This document shows, in pieces, positions 16,608 through 26,079 of a DNA stretch of 64,000 bases. Under the pieces are notes generated by a model. It was not told the origin of the DNA. It did not search any database and was given only the letters and a program-made list of their open reading frames with translations. This DNA is from Deltaproteobacteria bacterium SG8_13 (GTDB lineage: Bacteria > Desulfobacterota > Desulfobacteria > Desulfobacterales > SG8-13), in contig LJNK01000011.1 in assembly GCA_001303025.1 (NCBI GenBank), positions 1 through 64,000 of the forward strand, given 5' to 3'. Made by a program: the position numbers and the translations under genes. The first letter of the stretch is position 1; every line of letters begins with the position of its first letter.

Positions 16608-18656
16608 TCACGGATTGGCGGCGGCCGGGGCAAAACGGGGGATCCGGATCAGCGACCCGCTGCAGGACGACTGCAGCGGGTCGGCTTGCCACAGCAGTTC
16701 GGGAGCCGGTCCGAGATCCGTTACCCGGGGATCGAAATCGACGAATATCAGATAACGGTCCGCATCGTCAGCGCCCTGCCACCGGTTCGAAAGATCAACG
16801 GTTGCGGCATCCAGGAGTTCCGCCCTGGGGAAAGTCATCAGAAAAGGATACGCCAGTGCCGGTTGCCGGCAGACCAGGCCCACAGGCGCTTGAGGTGGCA
16901 CCCGCGCGGCTATTTCCGCCACCCGGTGATCCCCGAACAGCCTGACGGACGGCTCCTGGCGATCGCGACCCCAGCCGGAGGCCAGCCAGGCGCTTTCGGC
17001 CGGCAGAGCTGCCGGGCGGCAGGCGCTAGCGGAAGTAGCACCGATGCATGTGGCGATGGCCACATTCGCACCGCTCATCCATGCCGGCATCGTAAGGGCC
17101 GGTTTTTGAAGGTTGAACACGCTGGCATAGAGCACGAGCAAAATGGCGATCTCCTGCAGGCGTCTTCGACCGGCGGGAGAGATGTACCAGGGCGGCAAAA
17201 ACAGGGCGAGTGTGAAGCCCCCACAGGTGAAAAACAGGGTGAAGAAACGAACGTTTTCCGGGCACCAGGCAGCGATGAGCACCACCAGGAAAAAGTAACC
17301 CGCCATTCCGACTGCAATGGCTTTCAGCCGTCGAGGGCCGCGGACGGCAGCATACCCTACGGCCGGCAGTACCATCAGGAAACCGAACGGGCCGAACCAG
17401 GCGATTCGCTCGTCGGGCAGCCATTGAATGACAAAGGGTCCTGTCGCCCCGAGGGTTCCCAGCAGCGGCGCCAGCAGAAAATCATACAGTCGCTGCAACG
17501 CACCGGATACGGTGAAACCGAGTGCCCAGTTGCAGACCAGATCGAACGGGCGGGTGAAGTGGGCGCTGGAAAAAACAGTGCGCACCAGGTTGGCCAGAGC
17601 TCCCTGGATACCGTCCGGGTTAAAATGCAGCGATCCGAAGCCGGCCGACCCGAACCACTGGCCCAGGTGGGCGAAGTTGAAGGCAGCCAGCCAAAGCTGG
17701 GAAAACAATAAGATCGCAGCCAGAGCGATCGGCACCGTCCAAAGGCGCCGCGCCAGCAGATTCCACCAGGTGATAAAACCGTGGCGTCGAAAGAGCAGCA
17801 CGGCCGACAATGGAATCATGACAGCCGGAAAGGCCGCATCCATGGCAGAGCCGGAGACCGTAAACAGCAGGGCGCACATCGTCAGGAAAAAATCCCTGCG
17901 GTTCGGGGACTCGATGGCCCGGTATACGGCCAGCAGGCAAAAAAGGGCTGTTGCCGCCGGCAGCAGCTCCAGGCCCGGCGTGGTTGCCAGCAGCACGACT
18001 CGCGGCATGGCGACCACCATCAGCGCCACCGTGAACGCCGAGGGCGGCCAGGCATAGCGTCGTGCCAGTGCGTAGGTGGTAAAGCCAATGGAAAGATAGC
18101 TCATGAAGCCAAACAGGCCCAGGCCGAAGTCGGTGTTAAAACGCAGAAACAGATGCGAAAGGATCGCTACGTTGAGCGGTGGCAGCGGCCCGATGGCAGC
18201 TGCCGGCGGCGGGGTCGACAGGGCTGACAGCACCGAGCCGCTTTTCTGCAGATAGAGGACGGTGGCAAGGCCTGGCCAGTGTTCGGACTCCGGCGGTAGT
18301 GCAAACCCTGCCAGCAGCAGGTACAATCCCAGTAAGAGCGCACAGATGCTGCCGGTCGGATTTGCGGCGGCAAATGCCCGGCCGGCGGTCAGGCCTTCAC
18401 GGAAGGTTGCGCGCTGCCGGCAGACAACGACAGCGGCCAGAAGTGTCAGCAGTATCTCCGCAGCCCCAGAGAGAAAAGGCGAGCCGGCGATAAAGACCAG
18501 CTGGAAAAGAGCTGAAAGCAGCATCAGCGGTGTGATCAGTGCATAGGCCCACGATTCGGAAATACTGTTGCCCCAGCGGCGGAAGAGCGCAAATCCGCCC
18601 AGGCACAGGATGACGACTTCGCACGAAGCCACAATGGATGCTGGTATCCCGCTCAA
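16608..18656 (-). CDS. large polytopic membrane protein, possibly GT-C glycosyltransferase-like
   Basis: A 682-residue protein with about twelve or more hydrophobic helices over residues 5-530 and a soluble C-terminal domain of roughly 130 residues. The arrangement (many helices, first large extracytoplasmic loop with aromatic and acidic residues, C-terminal soluble part) resembles GT-C glycosyltransferases of the ArnT/PMT type, yet I see no decisive motif. The only start near the hydrophobic N-terminus is TTG at 18656. It stands alone, with the opposite promoter region downstream. The function is not assigned. Confidence 0.6.
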   Translation of the reverse strand: MSGIPASIVASCEVVILCLGGFALFRRWGNSISESWAYALITPLMLLSALFQLVFIAGSPFLSGAAEILLTLLAAVVVCRQRATFREGLTAGRAFAAANPTGSICALLLGLYLLLAGFALPPESEHWPGLATVLYLQKSGSVLSALSTPPPAAAIGPLPPLNVAILSHLFLRFNTDFGLGLFGFMSYLSIGFTTYALARRYAWPPSAFTVALMVVAMPRVVLLATTPGLELLPAATALFCLLAVYRAIESPNRRDFFLTMCALLFTVSGSAMDAAFPAVMIPLSAVLLFRRHGFITWWNLLARRLWTVPIALAAILLFSQLWLAAFNFAHLGQWFGSAGFGSLHFNPDGIQGALANLVRTVFSSAHFTRPFDLVCNWALGFTVSGALQRLYDFLLAPLLGTLGATGPFVIQWLPDERIAWFGPFGFLMVLPAVGYAAVRGPRRLKAIAVGMAGYFFLVVLIAAWCPENVRFFTLFFTCGGFTLALFLPPWYISPAGRRRLQEIAILLVLYASVFNLQKPALTMPAWMSGANVAIATCIGATSASACRPAALPAESAWLASGWGRDRQEPSVRLFGDHRVAEIAARVPPQAPVGLVCRQPALAYPFLMTFPRAELLDAATVDLSNRWQGADDADRYLIFVDFDPRVTDLGPAPELLWQADPLQSSCSGSLIRIPRFAPAAANP

Positions 18657-18759
18657 TGGTAACCGTCAGCATTCTTCAAAGCGCTGATCACAGCGGTTGG
18701 ATGAAAGCACAGCCGAACGCACGGGTACATTCTGTAGTTGCGTGATCGGCCGGCAAGGA

Positions 18760-19098
18760 TCACTTCTTCTTTTCTTGCGTTTTCTTCTTCTTTTTCAGGT
18801 GCTCGACGATCTCCACCATAAAATCCCGCATGTCCGTGGCCAGCCGGGTACACTCCGGACAATACACCTTTTTTATCATATAACCGTGGTCATCGTTTTG
18901 ATGCCAGTACCAGCGACCGTAAGGGCTTCCTCGGCAGAACTTCTTGCCGGTGTATTCGGCGATAGGGCATCCGATGCACACCAGTATGTAATAGATCCTG
19001 CAGGGGGGGCAATCCAGAACACCGCCATCCGAGCTCTTGCCGGCAATGATCCGGTCCCATTTGCGCACCGAGGCTTCCATGATCGATATCTTATTCAT
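18760..19098 (-). CDS. small cysteine-rich protein of unknown function
   Basis: A 112-residue protein with two cysteine clusters: DCPPCRIYYILVCIGCPI (residues 29-46) and YCPECTRL (about 79), which look like metal-binding (zinc or FeS) ligands. It ends in a very basic Lys-rich tail. It starts 3 bp after the deacetylase stop, so it is translationally linked to that gene and to the K+ channel/UspA genes before it. No family recognised. Confidence 0.7.
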   Translation of the reverse strand: MNKISIMEASVRKWDRIIAGKSSDGGVLDCPPCRIYYILVCIGCPIAEYTGKKFCRGSPYGRWYWHQNDDHGYMIKKVYCPECTRLATDMRDFMVEIVEHLKKKKKTQEKKK

Positions 19099-19101
19099 TG
19101 G

Positions 19102-20202
19102 TCAGATCCTCAGCGTTTCGTTGGTAAATTGGATTTGCAGTGGTTCGGCCAGCGATTTCCAATAGTGGCGCTGGACCTTCACGCTGCGCTTTAACGCATA
19201 CAGCACCTTTTTGGGCCTGGCCTGGGCTGCCAGCTCCGAGGGGCTGCAGAAAGTGAAGTCCGCCAATTCCATCAATACCGCCTTAACCGACTCACCGATG
19301 GCATCGACGCAATAGCCGCCTTCCAGGGCAAGAACCAGCCGGCCCCCGCAGCAGGCGTCGGCCAGGTTCATGATGCAGCGGGTCATGCCGGAAAATCCGC
19401 GGGGGCTCACCTGCATGCCGCCCAGCGGGTCTTCCGGATGCATGTCGAATCCGGCGGACACCAGGACCAGGTCGGGCCGGAATTCTGCCGCCAACGGCGG
19501 CAGAATCGCAGAGAGGATGGCCACATACTCACCGTCACCGTACCCCCTGGGTATCGGCAGGTTTACCGTGAAACCCTCACCCGGTCCGATTCCGGTTTCG
19601 GTGAAAAAGCCGGTCCCCGGGAAATGGGGGTACTGGTGAATGGAAAAAAACAACACCGACGGGTCTCGCTCGAACAGATGCTGGGTGCCGTTTCCGTGGT
19701 GAACATCCCAGTCGACAATCAGGATCCGCTCCATCCCCAGTTTTTTTCTGGCGAACGCTGCCGCCAGGGCCACGTTGTTGAACAGGCAATAGCCCATGGC
19801 CCGGCTTTTTTCGGCGTGGTGGCCGGGGGGGCGCACCAGGGCGAACGCGTTGTCTATTTTCCCGGAAGAGACCATTGAAACGGCTTCCAGCAGGCCGCCT
19901 GCGGCAAGGCAGGCGGTTTGGTACGAATCGGCGGATGTGTGGGTGTCGCCTGTAAGGGAAACGGATTCCAGTCCATCGGTGGCAGCGATTTTCCGGTGGT
20001 ACTCCGGTGAGTGGACCAGCAGGATTTCCTCTTCGCTGGCCTTGCGGGGGGGGATCTCCACGAAATGCTGTCGGGCTTGCATCTGTTCCAGCATGGCGTA
20101 AATCGCCATCAGCCGCTTCCGGCTTTCCGGATGGCCGTTTGACGTCCGGTGATTCAGATATCGTGGATCCCAGACAATTCCGGTACGCGTCATCTTTTTC
20201 AC
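19102..20202 (-). CDS. histone deacetylase-family amidohydrolase (AcuC/acetylpolyamine deacetylase-like)
   Basis: A 366-residue zinc hydrolase. The catalytic motifs are complete: RPPGHHAEKSRAMGYCLFNN (His pair, about residue 124), DWDVHHGNGTQ (zinc Asp and His, about 162), and SAGFDMHPEDPLGG (zinc Asp, about 248), with EGGY near 295. Family members deacetylate lysines of enzymes such as acetyl-CoA synthetase, or acetylpolyamines. It starts at GTG 20202 overlapping the UspA stop by 4 nt, indicating coupled translation. The nearby CoA-transferase-GNAT fusion (24024) offers a possible acetylating counterpart. Confidence 0.92.
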   Translation of the reverse strand: MKKMTRTGIVWDPRYLNHRTSNGHPESRKRLMAIYAMLEQMQARQHFVEIPPRKASEEEILLVHSPEYHRKIAATDGLESVSLTGDTHTSADSYQTACLAAGGLLEAVSMVSSGKIDNAFALVRPPGHHAEKSRAMGYCLFNNVALAAAFARKKLGMERILIVDWDVHHGNGTQHLFERDPSVLFFSIHQYPHFPGTGFFTETGIGPGEGFTVNLPIPRGYGDGEYVAILSAILPPLAAEFRPDLVLVSAGFDMHPEDPLGGMQVSPRGFSGMTRCIMNLADACCGGRLVLALEGGYCVDAIGESVKAVLMELADFTFCSPSELAAQARPKKVLYALKRSVKVQRHYWKSLAEPLQIQFTNETLRI

Positions 20203-21137
20203 TTCGGCCGGTTTTCCGGTTCCAATTCCATCACGGGCACCGTTAGCACCTGACAGGGGGCCCGCCGCAGGGCCGTATCGGTGGTCGAGCCGATCAGCCG
20301 TTTTTGAATTCCACGGTGCTGTTTCACACCGACGATGAGCAGATCCACCTTGTGCTCTCTGGCGTACGCAACCATCTTATCACCGGCGGTTCCGGGCACG
20401 ACGGCAGTTGCAATGGTCTTGTCGGTCTGCATGTCCTGCGGCAGCTGGCCCACCAGGCGGGCGTGCAGCCGATCGAGCAGGGTCTGCTGGACCTCTTCGT
20501 AGGGTGCATCTGTCGGGTCGATAACACCCACATCGATTGGTTTTTCCAACGCGTGCACGCAATGCAGCGATGCGCCGAACGGCCGGGCCAGATTCACGGC
20601 CCATCGAAACAGCGGTTCGGTTTGCGATACCAGGTCGCAGCAAACCTGAATCGTTGCCAGGTTCAGCGGTTCACCGGTCAGGTCGCTGCCCGAATGCCTT
20701 GGCGGCTTTACCACCAGCATCGGCACGGACAGGGTCTGCGCCAGTTCTTCCACCACCGTGCCGAGCAGCAGGCGCTTCCATCCCGACAGGTCATAGCTGG
20801 CCGTCAGAACCATATCGATGGGAAGCTCGCGCACCAGAGCCTTGAGTTCGACCACCGGCTCACCGATCCGGATCTCCGATCGCCAGGGCAGCTGCTGGCC
20901 GGCCATGAGTTCATCGATCAATTCCCGGGCCCGCTGGACCCCTTCTTTGCCGTCGCCTACCTGCCCGGAGGCTGCCGTATCCTGGGAGGCGCTGCGGGGG
21001 AAACAGACGGAATGAAAAACCACCAGATCGGCCGAAAGGCGACCGGCCAGCTGCGTGGCGTAGCGGATCAGCTGTTTGGAGAATTTGGAAAAATCGATGG
21101 CGCATAAAATGGTGATCGGCTTTTTTCCCATGGTCAT
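20199..21137 (-). CDS. tandem universal stress protein (two UspA domains)
   Basis: A 312-residue protein with two UspA units (about 5-155 and 160-305). The first opens with ITILCAIDFSKFS and the second ends with a nucleotide-loop-like GVKQHRGIQKRLIGSTTD (G-x2-x9-G-S/T) that suggests ATP binding in the second domain. Its ATG overlaps the TGA of the K+ channel gene (ATGA), and its stop overlaps the deacetylase start. Tandem UspA proteins commonly respond to starvation or membrane stress. Confidence 0.9.
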   Translation of the reverse strand: MTMGKKPITILCAIDFSKFSKQLIRYATQLAGRLSADLVVFHSVCFPRSASQDTAASGQVGDGKEGVQRARELIDELMAGQQLPWRSEIRIGEPVVELKALVRELPIDMVLTASYDLSGWKRLLLGTVVEELAQTLSVPMLVVKPPRHSGSDLTGEPLNLATIQVCCDLVSQTEPLFRWAVNLARPFGASLHCVHALEKPIDVGVIDPTDAPYEEVQQTLLDRLHARLVGQLPQDMQTDKTIATAVVPGTAGDKMVAYAREHKVDLLIVGVKQHRGIQKRLIGSTTDTALRRAPCQVLTVPVMELEPENRPK

Positions 21138-22138
21138 ACCACCGGGCTCAGTATTTTAGACAGAGCTTGCAGACTCTTGCTGTCGCTCACTGCAATAACC
21201 GTATCGCCGGCCCTGAAACGGTTGGCGGCGGACGGGTTGAACAGCATGGTTCCATCGGCTCTTCGAATCGATATGATCATCACGTTCAGGTCCTGCCGGA
21301 TGCCGGAATCCTGCAAAGATACGCCGACGAGCCTGGATTGCTCCTTTACGGGAAACTCTTCGATGTGGATGTCGGTCTCTTCGTCGGAAAACGCCATTTC
21401 CAGGTAGTGAATCACAGTGGGGCGCAAAACCGCATGGGCCATGCGACGGGCGCCCAGATCATACGGGGATATCACTTTGCCGGCGCCGGCAGCATACAGC
21501 GTTCGCTTCGATTCCTCGGTGATGGCGCGGGCGACGATGAAAAGCTCGGGATTCAGGTTGCGGGCTATCAGCACCAGAAAGACGTTATCTGCATCGGTGG
21601 CCAGTACGGTCAACAACCCCTTGGCCTGCTGGATGCCGGCGTTGATCAGCAGATTTTCGTCCGCTGCATTTCCGATGAGATACAGGACCCCGTCTTCATT
21701 TAATATCGGCAGTCGCTCCGGATCTTTTTCGATCACCACCACGTCCAGGTATTTTCGGATGAGATACTTGCTCAACTCGCGCCCGATGCGTCCGTATCCG
21801 CAGACGATGTAATGATCTTTCAATCGTTTGATCTGGTGATCCAATTTTCGCCTCCCCAGAATTTCTCTGATGCGGCCCTCGACCAGAAACTGAATCAGGT
21901 TTCCAACCACATAAAGGTAAAATCCAACACCCAGGAAAATCAGCCCGATGGTAAACACGCGGCCGACGGCCCCGATCTCTCGAATTTCACCGTATCCGAC
22001 GGTTGTCAGGGTGATCACGGTCATGTAGAGGCTGTCGAACAGCGGCCAGCCTTCCAGCAGCGCGTAGCCTACGGTGCCGATCACCAGTATGGCAACGGTT
22101 AAGATGCTCGCAATCAATGGGCGGGGTAAGGGGGCCAA
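21134..22138 (-). CDS. potassium channel protein with RCK/TrkA-N and TrkA-C domains
   Basis: A 334-residue protein starting at TTG 22138. Two transmembrane helices flank a pore with selectivity filter TTVGYGE (about residues 45-51). An RCK domain follows, with Rossmann motif YIVCGYGRIGRELSKYL (about 109) and EKDPE, then a TrkA-C domain (about 245-334). It resembles MthK/Kch ligand-gated channels. It heads a coupled operon with UspA, deacetylase and Cys-rich genes, hinting that ion homeostasis and stress output are linked. Confidence 0.92.
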   Translation of the reverse strand: MAPLPRPLIASILTVAILVIGTVGYALLEGWPLFDSLYMTVITLTTVGYGEIREIGAVGRVFTIGLIFLGVGFYLYVVGNLIQFLVEGRIREILGRRKLDHQIKRLKDHYIVCGYGRIGRELSKYLIRKYLDVVVIEKDPERLPILNEDGVLYLIGNAADENLLINAGIQQAKGLLTVLATDADNVFLVLIARNLNPELFIVARAITEESKRTLYAAGAGKVISPYDLGARRMAHAVLRPTVIHYLEMAFSDEETDIHIEEFPVKEQSRLVGVSLQDSGIRQDLNVMIISIRRADGTMLFNPSAANRFRAGDTVIAVSDSKSLQALSKILSPVV

Positions 22139-22288
22139 TCGAGTTCGCCTACCAGTTGCAGGTTGCCGGCTGCGCAGCGACCGCTGTGAGCGTATTTCAG
22201 ACTGTTTTTCGCTTGTGCTCTATGGTTACGCGAAATATACGCTACGGGGCCTTCCCCATAGAAATGCCCCGCAACGCAGATCATGCGA

Positions 22289-23779
22289 TCATTGGGTAAA
22301 ACCGGTATCCGGGTGCCATTTTCGTATTTTGATCAGCTTGGGAAAGGCATGGGCCTTGTAAACCGACTTGTCCAGCAGAACCCGGATACACTCCTGAATG
22401 CTCTCCGACATGGTCGGGTGTGGATGCACGGATTTGAGCACATCTCTGATGCTTTTCTTCTGGTCCATGAGAAGGGCAATCGACATGATGGTTGTGGAAG
22501 CCTGCGGGCCGGCGGCGCGCATACCCAGAATCCGCTGCTCTTCGTCGTCGCTGACAATGATTTTTACGAACCCGTCCGTCGCGCGCATGGCAATTGCCCG
22601 GCTCAACAGTGCATTCGAATAGGTGGCCACGCGGTAGGGAATATTTTTCTTTTGGCAGGTTTGCTCGTTTAGGCCGACGGCGGCAACCGCCGGTTTAAAA
22701 AACATCACCGTGGACATGTTGGTGTATTGCAGGGGCCAGGTCGTCGCATCGAACATGGCCTTGATGGCATAGCGGGCTTCGGTCTCGGCAATGTTGACCA
22801 GTGCCGGATGGCGGGTGATGTCGCCGGCGGCATACACGTTGTCCTTTATCAGGCAATTTTCGTCACACACCAGAAAACCCATCTCATCGGGCTCGATTCC
22901 CACGCGCTCCAGGTGCAGTCCCGCCAGGTTGGGGACCCGGCCGATGGAGATCAGGGCGGCGTCCACCTCGATGATTTCGGAATGACCCTGAGCGAAATCG
23001 AGAATGACTTCCAGGTGGCCCTCCATCCGGTTGATGCTTCGCAGCTGGGCGCTGTGATAAATATCGACGCCGTTGGCAGTCAGGTTCTGGCTGATGAACC
23101 GGCTGACGTCCTCGTCTTCAAACGGAATGATCCGCTCCTGATGGTCGACGAGGTAGACCTTGGTTTGGTCGAAGTTGGAAAAGATCGTGGCATATTCGCA
23201 GCCGACAATTCCGGCGCCGATGATCACCAGTCTTCTGGGAAATTCCTCCAGGTTGAGAATTCCGTCCGAGTCGAATATGCGCCGTTGATCCACCGGGATG
23301 TTGGGGAACTCCCGGGGCGTGGAGCCGGTGGCGATCAGAAAGTGGTCGGCCCGGACCTCTTCCGTCCCACCGTCGTCCAGGCGCACTTCAACCGCCTCCC
23401 GGGAAACAAAGGCGGCCCGCCCGCGTTTGTAGGTTATCGATCCGGGCCCCTGCCAGCGACGGGGGGAATAGGTCTCGAGCTGGGAGAGCATCTGGTACTG
23501 TTTTTCCTTGACCGCCTGCATCACGGAAGTGCGGACCGACCGGTAGTTGACGACCAGCCCGGAACTGCGATAGCCGCGATCGACCTTGGCGGCGATATCG
23601 TAATCTTTGGCCAGTTCCCACATCGTTTTTGACGACAGGGCCCCCCACATGACACCGGTGCCGCCGATCTCGTCTTTTTCGATCACGCAGGCATTTTTAC
23701 CCAGGTCCAACGCCCGGGTGGCAGCGGCGAAACCGCCCACACCGCATCCGATGATGCAGACATCATACTTGTCGATCAT
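22289..23779 (-). CDS. dihydrolipoamide dehydrogenase-like flavoprotein lacking the redox cysteines
   Basis: A 496-residue class I pyridine-nucleotide disulfide oxidoreductase fold. It has FAD motif VCIIGCGVGGFAAATRA (residues 6-22), NAD(P) motif VIIGAGIVGCEYA (about 182-194), a second FAD motif VYAAGDI (about 311), and the C-terminal dimer motif HPHPTMSES (about 462). The active-site segment, normally GGTC-N-GC-PSK, reads GGTGVMWGALSSK, so both cysteines are gone. This resembles soluble transhydrogenase-type relatives that move hydride without a disulfide. ATG 23779 starts at the fold; a longer frame to 23866 is unlikely. It stands alone. Confidence 0.85.
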   Translation of the reverse strand: MIDKYDVCIIGCGVGGFAAATRALDLGKNACVIEKDEIGGTGVMWGALSSKTMWELAKDYDIAAKVDRGYRSSGLVVNYRSVRTSVMQAVKEKQYQMLSQLETYSPRRWQGPGSITYKRGRAAFVSREAVEVRLDDGGTEEVRADHFLIATGSTPREFPNIPVDQRRIFDSDGILNLEEFPRRLVIIGAGIVGCEYATIFSNFDQTKVYLVDHQERIIPFEDEDVSRFISQNLTANGVDIYHSAQLRSINRMEGHLEVILDFAQGHSEIIEVDAALISIGRVPNLAGLHLERVGIEPDEMGFLVCDENCLIKDNVYAAGDITRHPALVNIAETEARYAIKAMFDATTWPLQYTNMSTVMFFKPAVAAVGLNEQTCQKKNIPYRVATYSNALLSRAIAMRATDGFVKIIVSDDEEQRILGMRAAGPQASTTIMSIALLMDQKKSIRDVLKSVHPHPTMSESIQECIRVLLDKSVYKAHAFPKLIKIRKWHPDTGFTQ

Positions 23780-24023
23780 AGCAGTGGCCCGTTGCTGGTG
23801 CGTTCCGGGATGCCGCAGCGGTCGGATTCGCTTGACCAGGGCCGGGAACCCGTTTTTCTGCGGCACATCAATTTGCCCGCAGGCTTCAGAAACTCCCTGA
23901 TACGTGCACTACCTGCAAGCTTCAGGAATTATAGGGGAAACCTTATGCAGGGTCAACCCGCATGTTTCGCGACGGCCGGCAATCACTGCCGGCCGGCTCC
24001 GATCGCAGCAAACCCAAAAAGGT

Positions 24024-25910
24024 TCAGGGCGATGATGGGTCTTCCTCGCAACAATCTTCCAGCGGAATCGTGAGGGCATAAACCCCCTCTTCCAACCGGG
24101 CACTGAAGGGCAGCCCCGCCTTTTCGAACACCATCATCATGGCTTTGTTGGAGGCCAGCACGTCGGCAGTGAGCCGCTGCACCCCTCTTTCCCGGGCGAG
24201 TCGCACCAGCATCCGGTACAGGAAGGTGGCAATACCGTGCCCCTGGTACTCTTCGTCCACGACGAAAGCCACGTCTGCGATCGGTCGCTGGGGTTCCTGC
24301 ACATAGCGTGCTTCGGCGATAATGAGCCCTTTGCCCGGTTCTCCGACCAACCCCACCAGAGACATGACGTGCCGATAGTCGACATTGACGTACTTTTGCA
24401 TCTGGGCATGGGGCATGGTCTTGATGGGGGAAAAATAGCGGTAGTAGACAGCCTGGTCGGAAAAACGGTAGAAAAGCCGGCGCATGTCTTCTTCGTCCGA
24501 AGGCCGGATAGCCCGGAACCGGACGGCCAGACCGTCCTTGAAGCTGTGCTGGGCCGTGATCTCCGTTGGGTAGAACCGGGTCGACTCTTCCAGGAAAATC
24601 TGGTCGGCGTAGAGGATATTTTTCTCCCGGGCGCCTTCGAAGAGCTCGCGTCGATCGTCCGGGTGGGCGATTTCAATCAGGGCCTGGGCGCGTTCTCTCA
24701 CGGTCCGGCCGTTGAGGCTGGCAATCCCGTATTCGGTGACGATCATGTCCACCGATTCGCGGACGCTGAGTTGATTCGGGTAGTTCGCCACCGACAGGAG
24801 GATATTCGGTTTTCCTTCGCGGTTGCGGCTCGGCATGGTAAAAATCCGCAGGCCACCTGGGGATATCTCGGCCCCGTGCATCAGGTCAATGGCATCCCCT
24901 GGTCCTGCGGGAACAAACCCCTTGTGAAGGGCGATGGAACCCGAAATATCGGCTTTGCGCGCTGACAGGATCCCCATGAACCCCGGGTTTTTCCCGATCT
25001 GGGTCGGTGCGATCACCTTGTCGAGGCTCTGGAACTCGATCAGCGGATTGCGATCCAGCCAGGTCATCAGCTCCGGCGTGCCGACGGCGTAGGTGGCCAC
25101 CGACTTTCCCCTGAATATGCCCTTGGCCCGGTTGGTGACGGCACCGCTTTTGACAAGATCCATGAGGGCATCGGTGAAAAACGGCGAATGGATGCCGAGG
25201 TTGCGCCGGCCGGACAGGCGCCGGCCGAGTGCTTCGTACACGGAACCGACGGTAAACGCCAGGCAGCTTCCGTCTCGAATCACCGCGGCCACATGTTCAG
25301 CGATCTGATCGAACACTTCGTCCACCTGCCAACGCGGGTAATACATGGGGCTTTCCGTGGAACGCACCAGCATGTCGAATTCGGAGAGGTGAACGAAGGT
25401 GTCGCCAAAAATGACCGGAAGCTGATCGTTGATTTCCCCGACGACCAGCTCGGCCTGTTCCATGGCCGCCCGGGTGACGTCCACCGACATCCCCAGACTG
25501 CAGTAGCCGGCTTCGTCCGGTGGTGTGATCTGAATGAAGGCGGCGTCGATGGCAATGCGGCCGGATTCGATGAGTCGGGGGATTTCGGAAAACCGGCTGG
25601 GGATCAGGTCCACCCGCCCGGCGGTGATGGCATCGCTGGCCGGCCATCCGGAGAAAAAGGTTTTTAACCGGTAGCGGTTGGTCGCAAGCGCCTTCAGGGA
25701 TATGGTCTCGCCGATGCTCACCAACTGGATGAGTTCCAGATCCTGGGCCGGGCCGCTGTCCGGATCCATAAGGTGGCTGACCAGCGTGCGGGGTTCGGCA
25801 ACGCCGGTGCCCAGGAAGATGCGCATGCCCGGCTCGATTCGTTCCAAAACCTTGGCGGGGGTGACGATCGAAAGCCCTTTCTCCCAGCCGTCTTTGCGTT
25901 TGAGAATCAT
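24024..25910 (-). CDS. acetyl-CoA hydrolase/CoA-transferase fused to GNAT acetyltransferase
   Basis: A 628-residue two-domain protein. Residues 1-430 are a family I CoA transferase/acetyl-CoA hydrolase (GMRIFLGTGVAEPRTL near 29; AEISPGGL near 350; LSVRESVDMIVTEYG near 380). Residues about 460-620 are a GNAT domain (AVRFRAIRPSDEEDMRRLFY; VDEEYQGHGIATFLYRML near 560, the acetyl-CoA loop). GGGAGGAAC lies before ATG 25910. It may handle acetyl-CoA while acetylating an enzyme or itself; this coupling is inference from the fusion. Divergent from GDPD. Confidence 0.9.
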   Translation of the reverse strand: MILKRKDGWEKGLSIVTPAKVLERIEPGMRIFLGTGVAEPRTLVSHLMDPDSGPAQDLELIQLVSIGETISLKALATNRYRLKTFFSGWPASDAITAGRVDLIPSRFSEIPRLIESGRIAIDAAFIQITPPDEAGYCSLGMSVDVTRAAMEQAELVVGEINDQLPVIFGDTFVHLSEFDMLVRSTESPMYYPRWQVDEVFDQIAEHVAAVIRDGSCLAFTVGSVYEALGRRLSGRRNLGIHSPFFTDALMDLVKSGAVTNRAKGIFRGKSVATYAVGTPELMTWLDRNPLIEFQSLDKVIAPTQIGKNPGFMGILSARKADISGSIALHKGFVPAGPGDAIDLMHGAEISPGGLRIFTMPSRNREGKPNILLSVANYPNQLSVRESVDMIVTEYGIASLNGRTVRERAQALIEIAHPDDRRELFEGAREKNILYADQIFLEESTRFYPTEITAQHSFKDGLAVRFRAIRPSDEEDMRRLFYRFSDQAVYYRYFSPIKTMPHAQMQKYVNVDYRHVMSLVGLVGEPGKGLIIAEARYVQEPQRPIADVAFVVDEEYQGHGIATFLYRMLVRLARERGVQRLTADVLASNKAMMMVFEKAGLPFSARLEEGVYALTIPLEDCCEEDPSSP

Positions 25911-26079
25911 TTCCGTTCCTCCCGGAAATTGACGGTTGGCGTCATCGTCGCTATAGTGAACCTGCCGCTGCGGAGCGGAATCCGCTGAGTTGCTGAGAAC
26001 CTGATCGGGTTGGATATCCCTTACCGTTAGCATGGTTTGATTCGTCAGGAAAGCCTCTATCTGATTATTGGGTGTGCGA

